8,019 nt of DNA from DAOTZU01 sp034433995 (GTDB lineage Bacteria > Chloroflexota > Anaerolineae > UBA1429), in assembly GCA_034433995.1 (NCBI GenBank), contig DAOTZU010000221.1:1-8019 (forward strand), written 5' to 3'. The notes beneath the pieces are model-generated. The model was not told the DNA's origin, ran no database searches, and saw only the letters and a program-made list of their open reading frames with translations. The position numbers were made by a program, and so were the translations under genes. The first letter of the stretch is position 1. Every line of letters begins with the position of its first letter. Of the stretch, positions 1-6,003 are shown piece by piece.

Positions 1-1
1 A

Positions 2-583
2 GAGCTCTCCGGGATGGGCATCGGCTGGCTTGGATTTGTCCATTGTCCCCCTTGGCTGGCCTCCATCTTGGCGGCGCAGGGGTACGGCATCCAAGATCGG
101 GTGGTGGGCTATCGCCTCGCCCCGCCGGCCGCACAAGAGGAGGGCAACGCCCAGGTCGTCATTCGGCCGGCGGTGGCGCAGGAGATGCCCGCTATCCTGG
201 CGCTGGATGCGGCGATCTTTGCGCCCTTTTGGCGTCTGAACCAAGAGATCATCGCCGAGTTCCTCTCCCTGGCGCCCGGGGTCTTGGTGGCCGAGGAGGA
301 TGGCGCGCTGCGCGGCTATTTGGCCGCCCAAAGGCAGGGATACGCCACGGTCTTTATCAGCCGCCTTGGGGTGCATCCTTTGCATCAAGGGCGAGGGATC
401 GGCCGGCGCCTTTTGGCCGAGGCGCTGGCCCAATGGCGCGCCGCGGGCATCAAGGAGGTGTACCTGACTACCCAGGAAGACAATCTCCGGGCGCGGCGTT
501 TCTATGAAAGGATGGGCTTTGCTCCAACAGGGGAGGGCGAAACCTATTGGGCCAAATCCCTTGCCCTGCATCTTCTGCCATGA
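2..583 (+). CDS. GNAT-family N-acetyltransferase, 5'-partial
   Basis: This is the C-terminal part of a GCN5-related N-acetyltransferase, which transfers acetyl from acetyl-CoA to an amine; the substrate cannot be told. The frame is open to the left edge of the window. The first Met (position 14) has no Shine-Dalgarno in front of it, so the gene very probably starts upstream. Numbering from that Met, residues 1-35 look like the tail of a preceding domain. A complete RimI-like GNAT domain follows from about residue 48 (VVIRPAV) to the end. The acetyl-CoA pyrophosphate loop is visible as LGVHPLHQGRGIGRRLL (residues 118-134, with the Q-x-x-G-x-G pattern at Q125-G130). Motif B is visible near residues 151-169, with the N-x-x-A-x-x-F-Y-x-x-x-G-F signature. 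The layout resembles tandem-GNAT proteins, but the first domain lies outside the window, so that is inference. A 29-nt gap separates it from the next gene, so co-transcription is possible. Confidence 0.85.
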   Translation, partial: ELSGMGIGWLGFVHCPPWLASILAAQGYGIQDRVVGYRLAPPAAQEEGNAQVVIRPAVAQEMPAILALDAAIFAPFWRLNQEIIAEFLSLAPGVLVAEEDGALRGYLAAQRQGYATVFISRLGVHPLHQGRGIGRRLLAEALAQWRAAGIKEVYLTTQEDNLRARRFYERMGFAPTGEGETYWAKSLALHLLP

Positions 584-612
584 GACATCATTGACCGCTG
601 AAGGAGGTTCCC

Positions 613-1356
613 ATGCGAGCCGAGGTTGTGCTCACTGTGGCCGAATCCAAACGCTTGATCGCCAAAGGCGTGGCCGCCCTGGATTTCATCCAGGAAAAGA
701 GGGAGAAGGGGATCATCGTCGTCACCACCGGCAGCACCAACGCCTACATCTATGAGGAGCTCACGGGTCAGCAGATCGACAAGCGCGCCTATCTCACCGG
801 GCGCACCACGCCGGCCAAAGGGGTGGCGCCGTGGAAGGTTGCCGCGCTGCCCGATCTCGTTTTGGTGGATGGCCAACCCGATCCCTCGCTGAACCGGTTC
901 ACGGCCCTGGAAAAGATGACGGCCGGCGACGTCTATATCAAGGGGGCCAACGCCCTCAACTATAGCGCCGGCGTGGCCGGGATCTCCATCGGGCACCCCA
1001 CCGGCGGCACCATCGGCGGCGCCATCGGCGCCATCATCGCCAAAAAGCTGCGCTTGCTCATCCCCGTGGGCCTGGAGAAGGAGGTGCCCTTCGCCATCCA
1101 AGACCTGAGCGACCTCACCACCGAGCCGGATGAGCGCCTGGGGGCAGTGCATTCCCTGTGGCCGGTGCATGGGATCATCTTCACCGAGCTGGAGGCGCTG
1201 CGCACGCTATGCAACGTGGAGGCCTATCCTGTGGCCGCCGGAGGCGTGGCCGGGGCTGAGGGGGGATTGCGCCTGCTCCTGGTGGGCGAGGCCGCCGATG
1301 TCAAGCAGGCGGTGGCGTTGGTGGAGAGCATCCAGGGCGAGCCGCCCTTGAGCTGA
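613..1356 (+). CDS. conserved-looking protein of unknown function, 247 aa
   Basis: I do not recognise a named family. The start is well supported by an AAGGAGG Shine-Dalgarno at 601-607, 5 nt before the ATG. No signal peptide or membrane helix is evident, so it is probably cytoplasmic. Visible blocks are: ESKRLIAKGVAAL (11-23); a strand-loop with TTGSTNAYIYEEL (38-50); VYIKGANALNYSAG (107-120); a Gly/Thr-rich loop HPTGGTIGGAIGAI (128-141); a strand ending IPVGLEKEVP (150-159); and a C-terminal segment, 190-240, that looks like a small alpha/beta domain (FTELEAL, then GGLRLLLVGEAADVKQAV). The GSTN-A-Y loop after a basic helix weakly recalls the GTGST phosphate loop of RpiA/NagB-fold sugar-phosphate enzymes. 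That is only a resemblance, and I assign no function. It lies between the GNAT gene and a small membrane protein gene, which gives little context. Confidence 0.85.
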   Translation: MRAEVVLTVAESKRLIAKGVAALDFIQEKREKGIIVVTTGSTNAYIYEELTGQQIDKRAYLTGRTTPAKGVAPWKVAALPDLVLVDGQPDPSLNRFTALEKMTAGDVYIKGANALNYSAGVAGISIGHPTGGTIGGAIGAIIAKKLRLLIPVGLEKEVPFAIQDLSDLTTEPDERLGAVHSLWPVHGIIFTELEALRTLCNVEAYPVAAGGVAGAEGGLRLLLVGEAADVKQAVALVESIQGEPPLS

Positions 1357-1508
1357 CTCGGAAGGGCCAGGGCCCGGCCCGCATTAACCCAAAAGAAACC
1401 TGCCGGTAACCTGTTTGATACCTTTGTGTGCTATGCTAAGCAAAGGGGTGGCTTGGTCGAAGCCAGACGCGAGCCCCTGTCTTTGGCCTGGCACACAAAG
1501 GAGGCAGC
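1357..1508 (+). other. 152-nt gap: weak GC hairpin plus structured leader
   Basis: No gene is seen here. Just after the upstream stop codon, GGGCC (1364-1368) can pair with GGCCC (1376-1380), but no T-run follows, so it is at best a weak transcription-stop hairpin. From 1381 the base composition drops to a more A/T-rich stretch (CATTAACCCAAAAGAAACC), as expected near a promoter. A possible extended -10 element, TGCTATGCT (1429-1437), has no convincing -35 at 16-18 nt. The remainder is the structured leader described separately. Confidence 0.5.
1421..1504 (+). promoter_or_regulatory. structured 5' leader that can occlude the ribosome binding site
   Basis: CCTTTGTGTGC (1421-1431) is the exact reverse complement of GCACACAAAGG (1491-1501), giving an 11-bp uninterrupted outer stem. 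Its 3' arm overlaps the AAGGAGG Shine-Dalgarno (1498-1504) of the downstream 60-aa gene. Inside, CAAAG (1441-1445) pairs with CTTTG (1481-1485) and GGG (1446-1448) with CCC (1475-1477). A hairpin TGGCTT-GGTCG-AAGCCA (1449-1465) caps the structure and leaves GACGCGAG unpaired. CCTTTG (1421-1426) can instead pair with CAAAGG (1441-1446), which would free the Shine-Dalgarno. This layout fits translational control by alternative folding. I could not match it to a known riboswitch class. If transcription started at the possible -10 at 1432-1437, the 5' arm would be absent and the model would fail. Confidence 0.5.
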
Positions 1509-1691
1509 ATGGTTGATTGGCGCACCACCTGCGGCGTGGCCCTTCTGGCTTCTTTGGCCCTCATCGTGATCACCGGCTTTGTGGCCGTCTCCAGCCGCGA
1601 TCTGTATCTCACCGTGTTGGGTTTTGCCGTAGGCTTGTTCTCCGCCTACTGGGCCGATCACCTCAAGATCTCGCGGGCCCGGCGCGGTTGA
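1509..1691 (+). CDS. small two-helix membrane protein, 60 aa, unknown function
   Basis: A short but credible gene: ATG at 1509 sits 4 nt after a strong AAGGAGG (1498-1504). The protein has two hydrophobic stretches, about residues 8-27 (GVALLASLALIVITGFVAV) and 33-49 (YLTVLGFAVGLFSAYWA), joined by a short SSRDL turn. It ends in a basic tail (HLKISRARRG). By the positive-inside rule the tail should be cytoplasmic, which puts both ends in the cytoplasm. I do not recognise the family; small two-helix membrane proteins of this kind often modulate a larger membrane complex, but nothing here says which. The gene is convergent with pmbA, with 25 nt between their stop codons, and its stop codon overlaps the hairpin at 1690-1708. 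The striking point is the folded leader in front of it. An alternative frame over the same stretch lacks an RBS and hydrophobic pattern. Confidence 0.7.
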   Translation: MVDWRTTCGVALLASLALIVITGFVAVSSRDLYLTVLGFAVGLFSAYWADHLKISRARRG

Positions 1692-1708
1692 GGGCTGGCC
1701 CAGCCCTC
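1690..1708. terminator. palindromic hairpin between convergent genes
   Basis: GAGGGCTGG (1690-1698) and CCAGCCCTC (1700-1708) form a perfect 9-bp inverted repeat around one base. As RNA it would fold as a 7-bp GC-rich stem with a GGCCC loop. It sits exactly between the stop codon of the small membrane protein gene (1689-1691) and that of pmbA (1719-1717), where a bidirectional terminator is expected. No true T-run follows on either strand: + has GGCCAGTCTTACCTTTC, and - is GC-rich. It is therefore a hairpin that may stop transcription weakly or protect 3' ends, rather than a textbook intrinsic terminator. Confidence 0.5.
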
Positions 1709-1716
1709 GGCCAGTC

Positions 1717-3018
1717 TTACCTTTCGCGGCAAACCACGTTGAGCTCCCCCAAGAGGATATAGGGCAGCTTGAGTTGACCCCGCACCCAATAGCTCTCCTG
1801 GCTGAGCGCCGCGACCTGCCTCAGATCTTGATAGATATTCCCGCTGATGGACACATCCTTGACCCGGCCCACGATCTCGCCCCGCTCGATGAGATAGCCC
1901 AAACCCACCGGGTTGGAGAAGGCGCCGCTGAGGGGGTTCCCCTGGCCAAGGCCCAACACCTCCTCCACCAGCAAGCCCCGCTGGATGCCGGCCAACATGC
2001 GGGCCAAAGGGGTCTCGCCGGGCTGGAGCACCAGGTTGCTGGGCGCGGGCGTGGGCGGCGCGAACAAACCGCGGGCGCCGTTGCCGGTGCTCTGGGCGCC
2101 CGCCAGGGCCGCCGTGCGCAGATCAAAGAGAAACCCCCGGCAGATGCCCCCCTCAATGAGGGGTTTGCGGGCACAAGGGACTCCCTCGCCATCGTGGCTG
2201 CCGCTGGCCGGACGGCCCGGCAGGGTGGGATCATCCCACAAGGTGAGGGTGTCGGCCAGGACGTGCTCTCCCCGGCGCGTGGCCAGGGGCGAGGTGCCCC
2301 GTTGCACATGTTGGCCGTTCAGGGCCAGCATGAGGGGCAAGAGCAGCACCAAGGCGCCGCTGGGAGCAAAGAGCACCGGCATCCGCCCCGAACGCAGGGT
2401 GGTAACCCGGCTGGCCAGACGCACCTTCTCCGCCAGGCGCTCCACCGCCTGGCGATAGGCCTCGGTCAAAGAGATGTCGCTCAGGGTTTCGTAGGCGATC
2501 AGCACATCATCGCCCCGCACCCGCTCCACGCTCACGCCCAAGGACAAGATCGAACGACGCGCCCTGACCTCGGCGCCGGCGCTGTTGCGCAAGGACGTGG
2601 TGCTGATCTCGCGCTCCAAATCCACGTTCACATGGGCATTGGGGTCCGTGGCGCGCAATGTGGCGACGATCTCTTGGCCGATCTCCACCAAACGGGCCAA
2701 GGGCACCTCGGCCAGGGAGGGATCGTAGGTGGCCACCTCCGGCCCCGCCGCAGGACCGGGGAAGGCCAGCTTCACCTCCTCGCCGTAGCGCGCCGAGGCC
2801 AGGAGGTTGGCGACCAGGTCCTCCTCCGCCACCGCGCCGCTGGCCGCGGTGAACCCCAGCCGCCCGTTCACCAGGGCGCGCAGGGCGATCCCTCGGGTCT
2901 CGTCCACCTTGGCCGCCTTCATGGTGTTGGCCTCGAAACTGACCACGGTGGCCTCGCCCTCGATGGTATACACCTCCGCCTGTTCCGCTTGGCCGCGCAG
3001 GGCCTCCAAAAGATCCAT
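1717..3018 (-). CDS. pmbA: TldE/PmbA, non-catalytic subunit of the TldD/TldE metalloprotease
   Basis: This 433-aa protein belongs to the TldD/PmbA family and corresponds to the TldE (PmbA) partner. In characterised systems TldD and TldE form a heterodimeric zinc protease that trims unfolded or leader peptides, for example in microcin B17 maturation and CcdA degradation. Visible family landmarks are: an N-terminal domain with the FEANTMKAAKVDE and RGIALRALVNGRLGFT blocks (28-57); the central PVLFAPSGA block (214-222); SGSHDGEGVP (272-281) followed by KPLIEGG and GFLFDLRTAALAG (285-307); STGNGARG (310-317); and the C-terminal GEIVGRVKDVSISGN block (380-394). It has no HExxxH, as expected for TldE. 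The start at 3018 is chosen because the homology begins there and GAGGGGGAAGGG precedes it; an in-frame upstream Met at 3117 would lie inside tldD. It begins 11 nt after the tldD stop, so the two are co-transcribed and probably translationally coupled. E. coli PmbA is 450 aa. Confidence 0.93.
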   Translation of the reverse strand: MDLLEALRGQAEQAEVYTIEGEATVVSFEANTMKAAKVDETRGIALRALVNGRLGFTAASGAVAEEDLVANLLASARYGEEVKLAFPGPAAGPEVATYDPSLAEVPLARLVEIGQEIVATLRATDPNAHVNVDLEREISTTSLRNSAGAEVRARRSILSLGVSVERVRGDDVLIAYETLSDISLTEAYRQAVERLAEKVRLASRVTTLRSGRMPVLFAPSGALVLLLPLMLALNGQHVQRGTSPLATRRGEHVLADTLTLWDDPTLPGRPASGSHDGEGVPCARKPLIEGGICRGFLFDLRTAALAGAQSTGNGARGLFAPPTPAPSNLVLQPGETPLARMLAGIQRGLLVEEVLGLGQGNPLSGAFSNPVGLGYLIERGEIVGRVKDVSISGNIYQDLRQVAALSQESYWVRGQLKLPYILLGELNVVCRER

Positions 3019-3029
3019 CCCTTCCCCCT

Positions 3030-4394
3030 CTAGCGCCCGCCCATGGCGACGCCCTGGATGCGAATGTGGGGGGCGCCGGTGCTCACGGCCAGCCCGCCGC
3101 CCTGGCCCTTGCCGCACATCCCCAGCTTGCTCATGGTCAGGTCGTTGCCGATGGCATCAATATTCTGCAAGGTGGCGAACAGGTTGCCGCTTAGGACCAC
3201 ATCTTTGACCATCTCGGCCAGGCGGCCGTGGCGAATCATGTAACCGTAGCCGGCGCTGAAGGAGAAATTCTCCAACATCGTCTGGCCACCGATGGAATCG
3301 CAGGCGTAAACGCCCAAGGGGATATCGGCGAGCATCTCCTCAAAGGTGGTCTCACCGGCCTCGATGAAGGTGTTGGTCATGCGCACGATGGGCGGATAGC
3401 GATAGTCGGTGGCCCGGGCGTTGCCGGTCACGGGTTCCTTCATGCGCGCCGCCGTCTCGCGGGAGTGGAGCCGCCCCACCAGGATCCCCTCGCGCACCAG
3501 CTCGGTGCGGCGGGTGGGCACGCCCTCGTCATCATAGCGGTGGCTGCCGCGCAGGCCGAGCAAGGTGCCATCATCCACGATGGTGAGAATATCGCGGCCA
3601 AAGCGGCGACCCAGGACCATCATCTCCTGGGCCTGGGGGTTGGCATAGACAAAGTCGGCCTCGGAGAGATGCCCAAAGGCCTCGTGCACAAAGACGCCGG
3701 CCAGCTTGGGGTCACAGATGACGGGATAGACCCCGCCCACCACCGTCTCGGCGGAGAGGAGATCCACCGCCCGTTGGGCCACGCGGCGGGCCATCTCCTC
3801 CAGGCCCAGCACCTGCTCGAACCCGGCCGGCACGGAAAGGCCATCCGCCGCCCGTTGCACGTTATCCCCTTGGCGGGCGGTGGCCACCAGGTGCACCGTC
3901 ACCAGAGGCCGCTCCTCGATGATAAACGCCCCCTCAGAGTTGGCATAGGTGACGGTGATAAACTGGTCGGCATAGGTCGCCTGGGTATCCACAATGGAGC
4001 CTTGGGTGAGGAGGATCTCGTTATAGCCCTCAATGAGCTCCTTCTTTTGGGCGAGGGGCACCTGGCGAAAATCGGTGCCCAAGGCGACGCGGATCTCATC
4101 CTCGCAGAAATCCACCGGCGCCAGGTTAATCGGCTCCCCTTGCACCCAGCGGGCGCTTTGGTAGGCCTGGTCCACCCGTCGCTCCAGGGTCTCTAGGTTG
4201 TTAAAGGTGGCCAAGCCCCAGCCGCCGGAGCGGACCAGAGCGCGGACGATGCCGCCCTCGTTGAAGGTCATATCCACCGTCTCCAGATGGCGGCCATGAA
4301 AGATGATCTTGGTGGTGCGCCAGGTTTCCAGGCGGATCTCGGTGTAATCGGCCCGGCTGGCGCGCAAGGCGGCTTGGATGCGCTCGCGGTCCAT
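3030..4394 (-). CDS. tldD: TldD, zinc metalloprotease catalytic subunit
   Basis: A 454-aa protein of the U62 peptidase family and the catalytic half of the TldD/TldE protease; E. coli TldD is 481 aa. The zinc-binding helix is clear as HEAFGHLSEAD, with H237, E238 and H242 giving HExxxH. The C-terminal Cys ligand is in the LGMCGKGQGGG motif (C427). Other family blocks are VICDPKLAGVFVHEAFGH (225-242), DDGTLLGLRGSHRYDDEGVP (274-293), RMTNTFIEAGE (338-348) and EMVKDVVLSGNLFATL (394-409). All catalytic elements look intact, so it should be active. No signal peptide is seen, so it is cytoplasmic, as in E. coli. The start at 4394 is preceded by GAGGGAG at a normal distance; an upstream in-frame Met at 4613 would overlap lgt by 182 nt and adds arginine-rich sequence unlike the family. 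It is the middle gene of the lgt-tldD-pmbA operon, 37 nt after lgt and 11 nt before pmbA. Confidence 0.95.
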   Translation of the reverse strand: MDRERIQAALRASRADYTEIRLETWRTTKIIFHGRHLETVDMTFNEGGIVRALVRSGGWGLATFNNLETLERRVDQAYQSARWVQGEPINLAPVDFCEDEIRVALGTDFRQVPLAQKKELIEGYNEILLTQGSIVDTQATYADQFITVTYANSEGAFIIEERPLVTVHLVATARQGDNVQRAADGLSVPAGFEQVLGLEEMARRVAQRAVDLLSAETVVGGVYPVICDPKLAGVFVHEAFGHLSEADFVYANPQAQEMMVLGRRFGRDILTIVDDGTLLGLRGSHRYDDEGVPTRRTELVREGILVGRLHSRETAARMKEPVTGNARATDYRYPPIVRMTNTFIEAGETTFEEMLADIPLGVYACDSIGGQTMLENFSFSAGYGYMIRHGRLAEMVKDVVLSGNLFATLQNIDAIGNDLTMSKLGMCGKGQGGGLAVSTGAPHIRIQGVAMGGR

Positions 4395-4431
4395 GGTGTG
4401 TGCTCCCTCGTAGCGTGCGGCGATGGGCGGC

Positions 4432-5334
4432 TCAGCGCTCGGCAGGCGTCCCGTCCCCCTGGTCGCCTCCTTGGCCCGCCCCCTCTTCGCGAGGCGTCTC
4501 CTCCTGGGCCGGGGGAGGGGCAGGGGGCGTCCACGGGGTGCCGGGCATGTACAGCATGTTTGGCCGACGCAGCTTGTGGCGTATGAACAGCAGCGCCGAG
4601 AAGATGAGGACAAAGGCGATGGAGAGCCACTGCGCCGTGGGCAGCCCGCCGATCTTCCAGGCGTCTGGGCGCTGGAACTCGGTGAAAAAGCGGATCACCG
4701 GGTAGATCACCCCATAAAGGAAAAAGATGTCGCCATAGAGGCGCCCTTTTTGCCAATTGCGCGCCAGATACAGCAGCACCAGGAACCCGATAAAGGCGGC
4801 CAGCGATTCGTACAAGAAGGTGGGATGGAAGCGCTCATACGCCTCAAAACCGGGCAGGCGATGTTCCGGGGCGATATAGATCCCCCAAGGCAGGTCGGTG
4901 GGGTAGCCATAAAGCTCCTGGTTGAAAAAGTTGCCCCACCGCCCGATGGCCTGGGCCAGGAGCAGCCCCGGCGCGGCATAGTCGGCCCATTCGAGGAAGC
5001 GCAGCTTGTGGTATTTGGCAAAGGCCCACAGCCCCAAAAGCCCGCCCAAGACGGCCCCATAGATGCCAAACCCGCTCATCTGCAGGCCAAACATCTCACC
5101 GGGATGCAGCCGGTAATAATCCCAGCTGGAGACGATGTGATAGACCCGTGCCCCGATGATCCCCGTCACCAGGCAGGCCAAGAGCAAGTTCCAAGCGATA
5201 TCCGGGTTGTGGCCGTTGCGCCGCGAAAGGCTGCTGGCGATCTGGGCGGCCAACATGGCGCCGGTCACGATCAGCACGCCGTACCAATAGATGGCGATCG
5301 GTCCGATGCGAACAAGAACGGGGTTGGGTTCCAT
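4432..5334 (-). CDS. lgt: prolipoprotein diacylglyceryl transferase
   Basis: Lgt transfers a diacylglyceryl group from phosphatidylglycerol to the lipobox cysteine of prolipoproteins in the cytoplasmic membrane, the first step of lipoprotein maturation. The 300-aa protein is strongly hydrophobic with about seven membrane helices. The Lgt signature GRWGNFFNQELYG is at 131-143, with R132 corresponding to E. coli R143. Further blocks are ARVYHIV (62-68), HPTFLYESL (170-178) and RFFTEFQRPD (215-224), where R222 corresponds to E. coli R239, followed by LPTAQWLSI (231-239). The loop that carries essential H103 in E. coli reads FGIYGAVLGG here, with Tyr92 in place of His. Residues 264-300 form a hydrophilic Pro/Glu/Gly-rich tail that is not part of the usual core and is probably cytoplasmic. 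The start is fixed by AGGAGG at 5345-5340, 5 nt from the ATG. It is the first gene of the leftward operon, with its own promoter. Confidence 0.96.
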   Translation of the reverse strand: MEPNPVLVRIGPIAIYWYGVLIVTGAMLAAQIASSLSRRNGHNPDIAWNLLLACLVTGIIGARVYHIVSSWDYYRLHPGEMFGLQMSGFGIYGAVLGGLLGLWAFAKYHKLRFLEWADYAAPGLLLAQAIGRWGNFFNQELYGYPTDLPWGIYIAPEHRLPGFEAYERFHPTFLYESLAAFIGFLVLLYLARNWQKGRLYGDIFFLYGVIYPVIRFFTEFQRPDAWKIGGLPTAQWLSIAFVLIFSALLFIRHKLRRPNMLYMPGTPWTPPAPPPAQEETPREEGAGQGGDQGDGTPAER

Positions 5335-5376
5335 GGTATCCTCCTATCTGGCATGCTCCCCCGGCGAACAGCCCCG

Positions 5377-5397
5377 CGTCGGGCCGTCCGTCGGGCC
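5377..5397. repeat. 9-bp direct repeat at the lgt transcription start
   Basis: CGTCGGGCC occurs at 5377-5385 and again at 5389-5397, a 12-bp period. The repeat overlaps roughly -5 to +16 of the predicted lgt transcript, a typical place for a repressor to block initiation. In GC-rich DNA a 9-mer repeat can arise by chance, so its role as an operator is only a suggestion. Confidence 0.35.
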
Positions 5398-5398
5398 T

Positions 5399-5426
5399 AT
5401 TATAGCCCAAACAGGCCTCTTGCCAA
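5399..5426 (-). promoter_or_regulatory. sigma-70-type promoter for lgt-tldD-pmbA
   Basis: On the minus strand, TTGGCA (5426-5421) and a perfect TATAAT (5404-5399) are separated by 16 nt. Transcription should begin near 5392, giving a leader of about 58 nt before the lgt ATG at 5334. No other convincing promoter is seen for this operon. A 9-bp direct repeat, CGTCGGGCC, at 5377-5385 and 5389-5397 covers the predicted start site. Confidence 0.75.
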
Positions 5427-5444
5427 GATATAACCCCGCCGCAA

Positions 5445-5473
5445 TTGACAAGGCGCGCCACCCTGCCTATAAA
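5445..5473 (+). promoter_or_regulatory. sigma-70-type promoter for thioesterase-coaX-coaBC
   Basis: TTGACA (5445-5450) and TATAAA (5468-5473) are separated by the optimal 17 nt, a nearly perfect housekeeping promoter. Transcription should start near 5480, leaving only about 19 nt of leader with GTGAGGTG (5486-5493) as the ribosome binding site of the thioesterase gene. Its -35 box lies 18 bp from the -35 box of the divergent lgt promoter. Confidence 0.8.
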
Positions 5474-5498
5474 ACAACCAAAGTCGTGAGGTGCCCTC

Positions 5499-5981
5499 AT
5501 GGAAAAACAACCCAACTCGCGCTATTGCTTTCTTTGTGGCTTGGAGAACCCCAAGGGTCTCAAGCTCTCGTTTTACACCGCCGAGGACCAACGGGTGATC
5601 GCCCGCTTTGTGCCCGGCGAAGAGTATCAGGGTTACCCCGGCGTGCTCCATGGGGGAATCATCTGCGCCCTGCTGGATGAGACCATCGGCCGCACGCTGG
5701 TGCACCAGGATATTTGGGCCATGACGGTGGAGCTCAAGGTGCGCTTCCGCCGGCCGGTGCCTTTGGGGCAACCGATCACCGTCATCGGCGAGCTGGTGAG
5801 CCTGCGCAGCCGCATCATGGAGGGCAAAGGGGAGATCCGCCTGGCCGATGGCACGGTGGCGGCCACGGCAGAGGCCACGTATGTGCGTCTTGCGGAGGAA
5901 AAGATAGCCCAATTCCGTGAGGAACTGGGGTTCTGGCAGGTCGTCCCCGACGAGGCTCCGGGGACCGACCCCGCCGGCTAG
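5499..5981 (+). CDS. PaaI-type hotdog-fold acyl-CoA thioesterase
   Basis: A 160-aa single hotdog-domain protein of the PaaI/YdiI-like thioesterase group, expected to hydrolyse acyl-CoA to free CoA and an acid; the acyl chain cannot be deduced. The family hallmarks are visible: YPGVLHGGIICALLDETIG (46-64), with the HGG loop at H51-G53 and the helix acidic pair D60-E61, then TVELKVRFRRPVPLG (76-90), and the GTVAATAEATYV strand (118-129). The N-terminus carries a CxxC (C10, C13) in the YCFLCGLENPKGLKLSFY segment, common in this subgroup. A hydrophilic extension of about 25 residues follows the domain. Such proteins usually form tetramers in the cytoplasm; that is family knowledge. It is the first gene after a strong promoter and lies 22 nt before coaX. 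This suggests a link to CoA recycling, though chance clustering is possible. Confidence 0.88.
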   Translation: MEKQPNSRYCFLCGLENPKGLKLSFYTAEDQRVIARFVPGEEYQGYPGVLHGGIICALLDETIGRTLVHQDIWAMTVELKVRFRRPVPLGQPITVIGELVSLRSRIMEGKGEIRLADGTVAATAEATYVRLAEEKIAQFREELGFWQVVPDEAPGTDPAG

Positions 5982-6003
5982 GCGCTAAACCAGGAGGTAG
6001 GCC

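Noticed and set aside
1364..1380. Intrinsic terminator after the 247-aa protein gene
   Set aside because: The stem is only 5 bp with several possible registers in a GGGCC-rich run, and no T-run follows.
1421..1501. Possible miniature inverted-repeat element (11-bp ends, 81 bp)
   Set aside because: No flanking target-site duplication is visible, no second copy occurs in the window, and the right end coincides with a working RBS, so a leader RNA structure explains it better.
1421..1504. Known riboswitch such as c-di-GMP-I, suggested by GACGCGAGCC
   Set aside because: The conserved junction, tetraloop receptor and second hairpin of that class are absent; the similarity is limited to a few bases.
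1774..3033. Long open frame (419 aa) on the + strand opposite pmbA
   Set aside because: The translation is rich in Gln/Gly/His/Arg with no family motif, it mirrors the GC-rich codons of pmbA, and it has no RBS. It is an antisense shadow.
3228..4196. 322-aa open frame on the + strand opposite tldD
   Set aside because: Composition is His/Gly/Leu-rich without domains, and the opposite strand encodes an intact TldD with its full motif set.
1717..4394. RiPP maturation locus around TldD/TldE
   Set aside because: No precursor peptide, modifying enzyme or exporter is present nearby. The 60-aa gene encodes a membrane protein, not a leader-core peptide. The pair looks like the housekeeping protease.
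4423..5433. 336-aa open frame on the + strand opposite lgt
   Set aside because: It covers the clear membrane enzyme Lgt, lacks an RBS, and would run across the lgt promoter.
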